This document shows, piece by piece, positions 11,960 to 20,588 of a stretch of DNA of 23,391 bases. Numbering within the stretch: the first letter of the stretch is position 1; every line of letters starts with the position of its first letter. A program made the translations under genes and the position numbers. The stretch spans positions 357,766-381,156 of the forward strand of contig NMRA01000154.1 in assembly GCA_002633005.1 (NCBI GenBank), given 5' to 3'. The stretch is from Phoronis australis. Its lineage: Eukaryota > Phoronida > Phoronidae. A model generated the notes under the pieces. That model did not search any database and was not told where the DNA came from. It worked only from the letters and a program-made list of their open reading frames with translations.

Positions 11960-12158
11960 TCGTGGTTATAGTTACAGCGAGACAACAGGTGGCACTCCGA
12001 AGCCTGATCAACTTCGGGGTCCCGGCGTCTGAGAAGATTCTAGATTAGGGGTCGAAATTATCGATGATGATGCATTCTAGCTGATGACAGCACCTGGAGA
12101 AACAACACACAACAACAGTGTTTCAGGTAATTTTTTCAAAGCAGTAAATTTTCTAACG

Positions 12159-12243
12159 AAAAATTTGAGACCAATTTCATAATGTCACGTGATCTAAATC
12201 AAAAGTAGTTTTTGTCACGCAAGGCTGGTTCATAGCCCATTTG
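12159..12243 (+). repeat. 85-bp dispersed repeat, copy 2
   Basis: Second copy of the repeat at 7691-7775, just beyond the 3' end of the retrotransposon. Its position could mean that the sequence was the insertion target or belongs to a neighbouring non-autonomous element. Confidence 0.65.
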
Positions 12244-12983
12244 ATAAAGATGAGAAATGCTCGGCATATTAATGTATGGAATGCCTTAACTATTTTATTA
12301 CGATTTTTACAGTTATTCCTTGGTTTAGTGTCAGTGAAGACCCCATTTTGATTTGCATGGATTCACATCAGGCCGTTGATATACGAAAATCACTCTGACC
12401 ACCATTCATACCATCATCAGTAACAAGTTAAATGATTGAATTGTTATTATAAACCATTGATAACGAGATACGAAATGAATGGAGGGTAGCAGTGAAAGGA
12501 AACAAAGCAATGTTAGTGTTTTCAACCTACTTCATTTTCAAAATATTTGTGTCATCATTTACTAGCTTGGTTTCAACGTCAACAACACATTTCCCGCCAG
12601 TGATGGGAGTCTGACTTTTGAAACGACTTAACCTGCCTCCAGTTACGAATAGGCTTATCAACCTTGCGCCATGCAACTTTACATTAAATATAATATCAGG
12701 ATGGTAAGTACCTTTACATATTAGGTGGGCGAGTTTTGTGCACGTCTGCAGTTATGCATGCTTTAAGGACGAAGCTTTGGTAAAAAAGACAAAGTTGGAG
12801 GCGTTATTTAAAAACATTTATGTAGTTCAAACAGTAGGCATCAGTGGTAACCAAAGACAGTAGGCATGGCAACCAAACGGTAAGCACATATGTGTGATGA
12901 TTTTTTGGCTGCACATTGGACACGTGTCGCCATCATTTCCAAAGCAGCAAAGATGACTCTCAAGATACTGCAGAAAAATATAC

Positions 12984-13169
12984 CTGGACAAGCGCGTGTG
13001 TGTGACGACCTCCCAAAACAATATCGACCCGGCTGCGGTAGAGGATTATTGCAGACACGTACTCGTTTCGTGCTCGCGCCCGAAGTGCTGCAGGCATCCC
13101 ACGGACCCCATAAGCCCCAACCTCCGTAAGTTGAAACCAGTGATCCGTTCACATGGCCGTCTTTCAATT
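12984..13169 (-). CDS. Thrombospondin type 1 repeat 2, four-cysteine form (exon)
   Basis: This symmetric phase 1-1 exon of 186 nt encodes a second thrombospondin type 1 repeat. The acceptor is tttttgctgcag and the donor TGTCCAG|gtatat. The WxxWxxW ladder is complete (17, 20, 23), followed by DACSTSG, RVRVCNNPLPQPG and CPG. Only four cysteines are present (26, 39, 50, 60). Aligned with TSP1-1, the second and the sixth cysteines are missing; these two normally pair with each other, so one whole disulfide seems to have been lost together. It joins lectin domain 2 upstream and the first SEA exon downstream in phase 1. The intron after it carries the large retrotransposon remnant. Confidence 0.86.
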
Positions 13170-14006
13170 CTGCAGCAAAAATCAAAGATTAATTCCATTG
13201 TGGATTATAGATGGAATGTTCCCAAACTCGCGGGAATTCACAGCGGTTCATTTGCAGAGGACAATTAAGCAGCTCTTTTCATGTAAAAAGTACAGCATAT
13301 ATAGGTTTCTATCAGGCCTTGAAACGCGTATATTTATATGTTTTCATCGGTCACTGTCAGTAGAACTTGTCATTTGAGTGGGATAGCCAGTCAATTTTTA
13401 ACACAAAAAGGCGTTTACCGCCGATAAAACTATCCTTTCACCTTCACCCAGAACATTAGACAATTCGAAACCCCACCACAGTCCCTTGTGACTCGTTTAA
13501 ATTTCACCGTAGCTTATAAAAACAAGTCAAATTTCAATCTAAATAGCAGTTGGATGTTCCTTTTTGAATTTGAAGCCTCATTTTGAACTTGCTTTGATCT
13601 CAGAAGAGCCGTAAGTGAATAGTTTCTACGAGTGTACTTTAGTCCTTTTAGTGAAACAGCGTTGCATTCCGCAGACAGAGTAAACCCATGAAGATACATG
13701 TATCTCGCGACGTCTTGCGTCATCTTACGTTTTCTCGAGGTTCTCGCGTCTACGGAAAGATGCCTAAGCTTTTCTATAGCATTTTCATAAAATAGGGGCC
13801 ACAAGGTCAAAATTGTCGTCATGCCAGTAGGACTCGGAAACATTGAAACAAACATGGGGTGTACAAATAATATAAAATTACCCAATACACTGGCAGTTCT
13901 GCAAGAGGTTGAACGCCAACCCAGGAGATTAACAATGTTTTTTCAGTATTCATAAACTTTAAGACGACTTGAACAAACAAAAACGCAATTTCAACAGGCT
14001 ACTTAC

Positions 14007-14233
14007 TTGCACTGTCCTCCATTTCGCAGATGAAAGGTAGATGGCGTGCACAGTTGCTTTGGGAAACGTTGCAAGTCCCATCAATGCAGGAAAGTGCGAA
14101 ACAAGATGCATTTAGACTTGTTGAGTTTTCCGCAACCTCGAAATCAAATTCAGGCCATCCAGAAAAATTCCCGTTCATCCATTCGTAAGACTCTAGGGGA
14201 TTGCGCATGCTTATCCAGTACCTTCCTCTCTTA
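14007..14233 (-). CDS. C-type lectin domain 2, C-terminal half (exon)
   Basis: This exon completes lectin domain 2. The acceptor is attggttttacag and the donor GCAA|gtaagt; it joins phase 2 to exon 17683-17503 and ends in phase 1. The 75 whole codons show YWISM (aligned with FWIGL of domain 1), YEWMNGNFSGW, Cys at 44, 49, 54, 61 and 69, and LPFICEME at the end. No EPN, QPD or WND motif is present, so calcium-dependent sugar binding is unlikely (inference). Three or more N-x-S/T sequons (NFS, NST, NAS, NVS) suggest heavy N-glycosylation. Two additional cysteines before the last pair are shared in number with domain 1 and may form an extra disulfide. Confidence 0.88.
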
Positions 14234-16375
14234 CTGTAAAACCAATTAGTTTAGCTCTTAGCTGGTTAAATAGGAAATCGACTTTTGCCTTTTACTGTCA
14301 TAAATTCTTCACTGTGATAGGGTTTCGGTTGCAAACAAGGCCACCAAAATCATCAACGACTCAAGAAAACGCTTCGGAGCTCATTAGGGCATGGCGAGTT
14401 TGAAAATGGCGCAAGCACGCAGTTCATGTGACGTGAGTTGCCACCCAAAAACAACCTATGTTGTATCAATTTAGATCGAGTACTTCCACTCAATAACAGC
14501 AAGTTCAGTTGTTTTGCCTGACACGTGACGGCTGACGGAGGTGTAAAATTAATCAATGACGTATCGGTTCGAACGCAGTCTGTTCAGTAGCTCACAACAC
14601 GTTTACTGGTGTCAACTTATCGCTTGAATGCATCGTTTTCCACCAATAAATAACCAAATTTCGATGTAAAACCCTTACAAATACATCAATACATCGAGTT
14701 CCTGAACAAACGTGTTCAACTTGTTTTATTTCACTGTTACGGATTTATAGGCATTTGAACGTACGGTAGCCTACAGAGTTCGGTCAAGGAGTGTAGACTC
14801 CTACACGTAGGTTCGCCGCAAGCTCATTTATCATGGTCTCGCGGGAGTTTGGGTTTGTTAGGTGATAAATTCGAATCATTCAACCGTGAAATACAGACAT
14901 GAAAAATAGCTGTGTGTTGTACTTTTAGATTTGCGATTTTTTCAGTTCTAAATACACAAAACGCTTGTTATCCCAGCCTGAGTGCCTCGGAACCCGATCA
15001 GGCCCGTCGCGGCCGCCGGCACTGGACATCACGAACATAAACCAAGTCAACTTGGAAACTAAACCGCCAGTCACTAAAAGACTACACTAGTGAGCCAAAG
15101 AAATAATGTGCACGTAATTATTTTAGTGAATTAGCCACGAAACTGAAAATCTACTTACTTGCCGGGGGCCGCTAAGTCAAGTTGCCCTTTACAGAACCGT
15201 CAGGGCAAAAGTTGTACACTAACAATGATGTGAATAATGTATTTGTATATCTAAATAAAGATTCCCCTAACATGTGACCATAGCATATAAAATCGAGTTA
15301 TTGTTTCACAACAGCTTTCTGTCAGCAGACACTGAATTAAGCATGCGCTCACACCGCCTCGGTGCCCGGTCAATTACCTTTACTGTATCTGAAGCTGGTA
15401 ATGCAGTGGTTTATTCATTGCTGGTTTCTCAAATCATTTGCACCCACAAATACCCTAAAGGCATAACAAATTGTATCTAATGATACAGACTTTCTTTCAG
15501 ATTTATATAGGCATTGGTTAGGGTGAGAATAATCCATTTTGAAACAGAACGCGGAATAATTAATAAACGTCAACATGGCAACCCCCAAACCCGACTTAGA
15601 CGAGAGCTCATCCGACGAAGACTTTGCGGGTGGATCGTTAAGTTTCATAGGCTATCATTTCGAACCAGAATACAGTGATCAAGAAATACTAACAGAGGCG
15701 CCGTGAACACGCACAGGCAACGGAACATGAAAGATTTGTAAACGTGATATCAAATTAACTGGCGATATTGTCAATTTGCTAATACATTTATGTTTCCAGC
15801 TTCAATAATAAAATAATAATTGCAGGGTTATTTCCAAATTTCACCCAGTAACGCCCATAAACTCAGAAACTTTCTTTTAATTTGAAAAAAAAAATCTTGG
15901 GATTGTTGTTTGCAGTATCAATACTTGTGGGCATCTAACTTCGTTGTTTTAGGTGTGTTCTACTCCATATCAACTGTGTAAGATAATTCAATTTTGAAAG
16001 TCAATGTTCACTAATATGTGCTCTGGGACACTGTTACCCCCTGTTCCCCCCCTTTAGCCCTTCCCCAAGTTTTAACAGAAGTTTTTTTAAGCCCCTTGTG
16101 GACTACGGCTCACGATCTAATAAAAGCACTGGCTTAATAGCGACTAATCAATTTCCAACTGTATCAGTAAAATGCTATTAAGTAAAACACTCATACTCGT
16201 ATAAGTGTATGCATGACGGATTGGATTTACAAAAAGCTTCAGAATACTTGTACTGTAAGTGTAACCAAATAACTTTTAAAATTCTCGTATAGTCTTCCAG
16301 CAGCAAAACAAAAAGAGCTGTCTTCCGGTCGCAAAACGCAAAAACTAACAATCTCGGACAAATTTGAATGGCTTC
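14234..16375. other. Intron sequence within lectin domain 2, left part
   Basis: No coding signal apart from the small plus-strand ORF at 15575-15706. A short CpG-dense patch lies at about 14985-15030. The rest is A/T-rich and unremarkable. Confidence 0.6.
15575..15706 (+). CDS. Small acidic ORF resembling the start of P2RX7_C-type proteins
   Basis: A 43-codon plus-strand ORF begins caacATGG, a good start context. It reads MATPKPDLDESSSDEDF and later GYHFEPEYSDQE. Acidic leaders ending in a Y-x-F/Y-EPEY-like segment are familiar from the many invertebrate proteins annotated as P2X receptor 7-like, which share the cytosolic tail domain without being channels. After the stop, a one-base shift gives REHAQATEHERFVNVISN, charged as expected for the continuation, so the frame may be broken. 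The Cys-rich core of that family is not seen nearby. It could be an intact small exon, a gene relic inside the intron, or chance. Confidence 0.3.
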   Translation: MATPKPDLDESSSDEDFAGGSLSFIGYHFEPEYSDQEILTEAP

Positions 16376-16469
16376 ATAAGAAACAATAAATAAATCTACT
16401 ACTGGACTTACGGTATGTAGAGATGGCTACGTTGCGTCCTCCTCTCGAGGACTTCATCAGGCCACTGAG
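16376..16469. repeat. Left 94-bp inverted terminal repeat
   Basis: This arm is the reverse complement of 16804-16897, with mismatches only in the A/T-rich outer third (aacaaT/aacaaC and ctActa/ctGcta). The inner 70 bases, including the hammerhead-like motif, are identical. The conserved ends start with ataagaaac. Confidence 0.93.
16414..16460 (-). ncRNA. Hammerhead-ribozyme-like motif, left arm
   Basis: Mirror copy of the motif at 16813-16859 within the left inverted repeat, identical in sequence and read on the minus strand. It shares the GCAA in place of GAAA, so the change predates the formation of this inverted pair or was copied into both arms. Confidence 0.4.
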
Positions 16470-16751
16470 TTGCTGGTTGAAACGACTTTTCAGGCCAAAC
16501 AAGTCCTGAAAAGTCGTTTCAACCAACATCGGAGGTCCAGTTATGGGGACTGCTATGATTCTGCAGTTTTTACTCACATGGCTTCCACAGACCACTCTTT
16601 CGCCATGGAAGATGTGAAGATCCTGGATAGAGAAGAAAATTGGTTTCGGAGAGGGGTCAAAGAAGCCATCTACGAGAGAATCGAGAATCCTAGCCTCAAT
16701 AGACAGGGGGGCTGCGGTTTCACTTACCCAGAACATGGTATAGGGCGCTGA
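16470..16751 (+). pseudogene. GIY-YIG endonuclease tail of a Penelope-like element
   Basis: The reading frame between the inverted repeats gives SAVFTHMASTDHSF, VKILDREENWFRRGVKEA and IYERIENPSLNRQGG. This block is characteristic of the C-terminal GIY-YIG nuclease of Penelope-like elements, where the Glu of KEAIYE and the PSLNR segment are conserved. The GIY and YIG strands and the whole reverse transcriptase are missing, so the piece is a 5'-truncated relic. The first part of the open frame overlaps a hairpin (16474-16525) and is not likely to be native coding sequence. After PSLNR the normal ending is also altered. Confidence 0.75.
16474..16525. repeat. Perfect 21-bp hairpin inside the Penelope-like relic
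   Basis: Arms 16474-16494 and 16505-16525 are perfect reverse complements around a 10-base spacer (ccaaacaagt). The arms begin tggttgaaacg and end cgtttcaacca. It sits exactly between the left terminal repeat and the GIY-YIG fragment. Confidence 0.95.
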
Positions 16752-16803
16752 AGAGAATCCCGCGGAAACTGTACGACGGATCACATGACACGTCACGTGA
16801 CAG

Positions 16804-16897
16804 CTCAGTGGCCTGATGAAGTCCTCGAGAGGAGGACGCAACGTAGCCATCTCTACATACCGTAAGTCCAGTAGCAGATTTATTTGTTGTTTCTTAT
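16804..16897. repeat. Right 94-bp inverted terminal repeat
   Basis: Partner of 16376-16469. It carries the hammerhead-like motif on the plus strand and is followed by a 36-bp non-repeated tail before the 13-bp flanking duplicate at 16934-16946. Confidence 0.93.
16813..16859 (+). ncRNA. Hammerhead-ribozyme-like motif, right arm
   Basis: The sequence has CTGATGA at 16813-16819, a six-pair stem GTCCTC/GAGGAC with a five-base loop, GCAA at 16838-16841, and a short stem ACGTAG/CTACAT with one mismatch, ending at a possible T-A cleavage site. This is the order of a hammerhead core. Two departures matter: the invariant GAAA is GCAA, and one extra A lies between CTGATGA and the first stem. The outer stem is poor. 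It is probably a decayed or weak ribozyme. Confidence 0.4.
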
Positions 16898-17502
16898 ACT
16901 GACCCAACTGGATGACTGAAAACATTCATCGTATTGAATGGCTTCAGCTGGAGACATCCAACTTTCCTCAACCTTGTCAGTTACAAGTAGATCACAGTAA
17001 TTCTAGAAAGGAGATGAAGCTCCGTAACCATCGTCAACATTCCAAAACTTGAACTAAGTTTCAAAATTTCTTACAAAGTATTCTAAAGCGGTTATCTGTG
17101 ATTGACGTTTTAGCCGAGATTATCTGCGGAAACAGGGGGTTTTAATACATTGTATCTTGTTAACATATTTACACGGTGAAGTCTTGTGTCTTGGTCCTCT
17201 TCCATACACGCCCAAACAAGCAGAACAAAACATAGTCTGAGACAAAGGGATAATTGATTTTTAAACTAATAAAACAAAATTTCCAAGATCAAGAATTCCC
17301 TTGAAAGCAAATCGTTTTTCTTGCAGGGTTTTTCTCCTTGTTCAAGACTAAATCCTTTTGAAGAAAACGGCATTCGTTTGAATCTGGTTTCAAATCTCCC
17401 TCCAGAAACCGACAACATCGCCGTTACCCACTCTAAACACTACAAATTTGCCGATACTCATGCTCTGAATACCTACTCTTTGAAACTGGATGCACTCTTT
17501 AC

Positions 17503-17683
17503 CTGAACTTCTTGATCAAATTGTACTCATCACCATGATTGACGAAGACCAAATGACTACTGCGGCCATTACAAAATTTCTTCGCGTCTTCGTAGTTCGC
17601 TCTTCGGCGACTCATAAAGTAACAGTTGCTTTGCCAGTTTTCATTTTTCCGGGACTCCCACCATCTCTCAGGGCAACGGGGCG
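17503..17683 (-). CDS. C-type lectin domain 2, N-terminal half (exon)
   Basis: This exon encodes the first half of a second C-type lectin-like domain. It begins after the acceptor ttgtttgaag, in phase 1 from the PAN exon, and ends TTCAG|gtaaag in phase 2. The 59 whole codons have Cys at 3, 20 and 37 in the same arrangement as lectin domain 1: CPERWW, CYFMS, an A-x2-F-C helix and HLVFVNHGDE. It is the equivalent of exon 22433-22265, with the same phases, so the two lectin domains arose by duplication of a two-exon unit. Its partner exon lies 3.3 kb away because the intron is swollen by inserted elements. Confidence 0.86.
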
Positions 17684-18376
17684 CTTCAAACAAAAACAAA
17701 ATTATTAATTTCTATCTAACTACTACTACCAATGACATATAGTAACAGCAATTTTGGTATTGTAATACAGCTATGTAACACGCATACCTTTAAAAGACCG
17801 TTCATATGGACTCCCAGTCATTTTGTTTGCTCTGTAAAACAAACAAAATGTCGACGATTTTTGTTGACGCTTTTATGTATTCGACCAAAAATGCAAGCAA
17901 TTTTTTTCAATTGAATTACTGTTTCAGTTTGCCAAGGAAAACTCGCTCCAGTCAAACAACACTGCAAAAACAACGAGCAACGAAAAGCATTGCCTTAGGT
18001 GCCCACGAATGCTTCGCAACTATGTTTCGTGGGTTGTTTATTAGTGTCACGTGACACAAGCTTCATCAAAATTTTCCTCACATTTCAAATGATGATAACT
18101 GGGTTGTTTAGTGACTTCCAAGTACATTTTGTGTTTGTAAGTAATACCTTGACGAAAACTAAAACTGCAAACAGGCCGAGAGTACCTCAATAGTCGACTT
18201 CCTCCAAACTTCGCCAAGCGCTGGAGCATGGCCACCACATACATGTACACCTTCCTTACACAAAATTGTGACTGCGGGACAGTTCACTAACTGGCAAACA
18301 AAAGAACATCAAGCACGTTTTATAATCTGCGTTGATACCGTTGATAGAAAAATTAGTATACAAAGGAAATACTTGC

Positions 18377-18640
18377 CAGTGACACATGCGAATTCGATAT
18401 GAGTCGTGAGAGGACTGTGTCTTACTTCTGCCGAAGCCCACCATGCTCTCTGTAAATAGCAGGTGGACGATTCTTGGTTGAAATCAACAGATCTACAATC
18501 TGTGTTTTTGAAACATTCTGCCAAACAGTCATATTCTGAGGCGATTCCGTGTTTTGTGCCAACAATGACGCCCGAGATGTTTCGCTTTTCCAGTGAGAAT
18601 ACCTGTAGTTGACGGCCGTCCGCCAACGAGCAGCGTTCGT
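18377..18640 (-). CDS. PAN/apple domain (exon)
   Basis: This 264-nt phase 1-1 exon encodes a PAN/apple domain, a disulfide module for protein or carbohydrate contacts in extracellular proteins. With the junction Asp as residue 1, six cysteines lie at 4, 39, 43, 49, 61 and 86. The core reads DCLAECFKNTDCRSVDFN, then a CYLQ strand and a closing FACV, the usual PAN layout with the helix CxxxC and the following C-x-S-x-x-F. The acceptor is tggatttcag. The donor that keeps phase is ACTG|GCAAGT, a GC-AG type site; the nearby GT (CAA|gtattt) would break the frame to the next exon. It sits between TSP1-1 and lectin domain 2, so the repeating unit of the protein appears to be PAN, lectin, TSP1. Confidence 0.83.
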
Positions 18641-19075
18641 CTGAAATCCACGTAAACAATGATAGTTGATATATAACCCTATTGTTCCAACGTTTTGGGT
18701 ATCCCACATGCTCATACTACAAAAAACACAAATCATCTGATTTCACAATGATACACCTAAAGTAGGGACTTGGCCACCTCTGGGTTGTCTAAAGGACGTC
18801 AAAATGTCGCTAGAACTCGCTTCAGTTTGAACCTCAAGCCGCTAGCATGACAAACGAATAACCGAACCACACCCAGTTAAATGTAACTTTGTCACCAGAT
18901 GTCGTGCTTATAAATAATGTAGAGTATCTACTTGTTTAGTGAAATGGTGGACGTTTATATTTCACCGATTATTTCAGTGATGTGACACGATTTTATCGAC
19001 GGGGTTTACATGTACCTCATGCGCTACAAAGCAATAGAAAAACATCGTTTGTCTAGTGATTAGGTCTGCAGAACA

Positions 19076-19098
19076 CCCCCCCCCTAGATCTGCCACTG
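19076..19098 (-). repeat. Transposon end-like sequence, CAGTGGC-AGATCTAG-G(n)
   Basis: On the minus strand this reads CAGTGGCAGATCTAGGGGGG. Ends of this form (CAGTGGCGGATCTAGG and poly-G) are common on non-autonomous DNA transposons of invertebrates. No partner end was found nearby, so it is probably a relic. Confidence 0.4.
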
Positions 19099-19602
19099 TG
19101 CCAGTTCTAAATCCAACACTTGTGTTTTGCTACTTGGAAAGTACTCATAAATCTATTAGTAAGAAAAAAAACTTGTCTCCAGTGAACAATTATTCATTTA
19201 AAAAAGTGATGTCCACCATTCGAGTTAGCCTTCAGCTAATCTAAATTACTTTTTGCTATCTTCGTTTTAAGAAAAAGCAATACGCTTTAGTCTTGAAGCT
19301 AGATAAAATGTTTTCAATGATCAATGGTGCAAGTCCTTTAGCTTTACCTCGCCTTGTGTTTCTTTTTACCGTATGAAGAATGTCCCAATAATAATGGGTT
19401 TAATTCTGAATTATCTTAAATGCAGTAACCCACGGGTAAATTCCAGCATAGCCCCTTAGTTCACAAAAACACAAAATATACATAAATAGCACTATTAGCA
19501 GCAATGAGCAATGCTTTATATACCTGAAGCATTTTAATACAGCCAGGATGTGAGTTATGAAGCAAGAGACAATACTCAACATGCGCGCACCCAGCCTTTA
19601 TT

Positions 19603-19829
19603 ATGGGGGGGCTCGAATCTCTGACAAAGTGGACTTTTTGCTAACAAAAAAGCGGGAGGACTAAAAAAAAAACGGGGTACCACCTTCAGGTCTGTGAACT
19701 ATGCCTCTGCGCCTTTTTAGTGGATTTTGTGTCGTTTTCGCGGACTTTTTGTTTCTCTGAGGCGGACCTTTTTACCCTCTTCGTCAAATCAAGCCCCCAG
19801 AGCCCCCCCCCCCCAGGTGCGCGCGTGAT
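19603..19829 (+). repeat. Dispersed repeat, copy B
   Basis: Second copy of the repeat at 7203-7420, in the intron between TSP1-1 and the PAN exon. It opens with ggggggctcgaatct and closes with gagcccccccc, so the two ends form a short G/C-rich inverted repeat, which suggests a MITE-like element. Confidence 0.8.
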
Positions 19830-19992
19830 CAATAGTCTAGAACTGTTGTCTACTCAGACTCACGCTCTTTAGAATGAGAGACCACTACGTCACACTCACG
19901 GCTGGTAAGGCTACAGTTCACTAAGTACACTATATGCCTGGACACCACGAGTATGTATCCCGTGGGATGTCAAGTTACACTATATCTCATAA

Positions 19993-20402
19993 ACTGGAAA
20001 GTACTCAAATGCTTGTTGTATCTCAATAAAGAACTTGTTTTACTACCTGGAAATACTCAAAGGCCTACATGTATTTCATTTTAGGAAAGGCGTATGTAGG
20101 GCCTAGTAGTACTAGAGGAGTATCCAAATGTCTACTGTATCTTAGTAAAGGCATAATTTTGCTTTACTACCGACATGTAAAAAGGGCTCCAAGGTCAATT
20201 GTATTTTAGCAAACCACTTGTTTTACAACCAGAAAAGCACAGAAAGGTTCATAGTATATCAGTGGATAACATATTTTACTTCCTGGGAAATACTCAAACG
20301 TCTATTGTATCTTAGTAAAGGCACGTGTTTTGCTAGTAAGTACTCAAACGTGTATCTTAGTAAATCCGCATGTTTTAATACCTGGAAAATATTCAAATCG
20401 TA
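19993..20402. repeat. Degenerate minisatellite, units of about 53 bp
   Basis: About seven or eight diverged units repeat the pattern cctggaaatactcaaa, then tgtatcttagtaaaggca, then tgttttactac. Clear starts lie near 19993, 20045, 20119, 20282, 20336 and 20381. Read on the minus strand each well-kept unit has TTTCCAG|gtagtaaaac, a usable splice donor. The final unit overlaps the end of exon TSP1-1. A lone unit-like piece also occurs near 19120-19165. Confidence 0.8.
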
Positions 20403-20588
20403 TAGGCCCTGGACAGTAGCAGTAATCCGTCTCGGTCTCAGAGCCCGTCGGCTCGCAATAACCCCCATTGGCTGGCGGTGGATTGTTGCATAATTTGCTG
20501 CGAGTGCGGTTCTCACATGTGGAACAGGCGGGCTTGTCCCACTCGCCGAAATTCTCCGACCAGCCGCCCATGATGACACGTGCATCAA
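20382..20588 (-). CDS. Thrombospondin type 1 repeat 1 (exon)
   Basis: This single symmetric phase 1-1 exon of 207 nt encodes a thrombospondin type 1 repeat, a small extracellular disulfide module that binds matrix or glycosaminoglycans. After a short linker the tryptophans are at 9 and 16, followed by ACSTC, CNNPPPANGG and CYCPG. The six cysteines (21, 24, 33, 44, 56, 58) fit the full set. The acceptor is tttcactcag. The domain should end at CPG, as in the sister exon 13169-12984, but the base after that point gives CCAG|GG and no GT donor. The next donor, TTTTCCAG|gtatta, lies 24 nt further on, still in phase 1, and adds PIRFEYFP. That extension is the last unit of a flanking minisatellite. 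Joining to the PAN exon in phase supports this end. Confidence 0.85.

Larger units (their letters stand above)
9560..12120 (+). mobile_element. Degenerate non-LTR retrotransposon with restriction-like endonuclease
   Basis: A decayed, 5'-truncated retrotransposon lies antisense to the host gene in the intron between TSP1-2 and SEA. It encodes in order a reverse transcriptase, a CCHC knuckle and a restriction-like endonuclease, the single-ORF layout of the older site-preferring non-LTR clades (R2, NeSL, HERO type). Clade assignment is by resemblance only. In-frame stops and frame changes occur throughout: a stop in the linker at about 9733, a shift near 9865, stops at 10552-10554 and 10810-10812, several shifts between 10900 and 11190, and another between 11501 and 11543. 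It cannot be active. The left limit is where coding resemblance fades; the right limit is a GATGATGAT- and ACAACA-rich tail. No flanking duplication was found. Confidence 0.85.
16377..16933 (+). mobile_element. Penelope-like element remnant with inverted terminal repeats
   Basis: A compact insertion in the intron that splits lectin domain 2. It has 94-bp inverted repeats (16376-16469 and 16804-16897) differing at two positions, a GIY-YIG endonuclease tail between them, and a 36-bp extension beyond the right arm. The 13-bp sequence ttgaatggcttca flanks both sides (16364-16376 and 16934-16946), consistent with a target-site duplication. Penelope-like elements encode a reverse transcriptase plus a GIY-YIG nuclease and carry terminal repeats that may be inverted and contain hammerhead ribozymes. 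This copy has lost the reverse transcriptase. The near-identity of the arms suggests a fairly recent insertion (inference). Confidence 0.72.

Noticed and set aside
16374-16925. 183-codon minus-strand ORF
   Set aside because: It runs through both inverted repeats and antisense to the GIY-YIG relic; a by-product.
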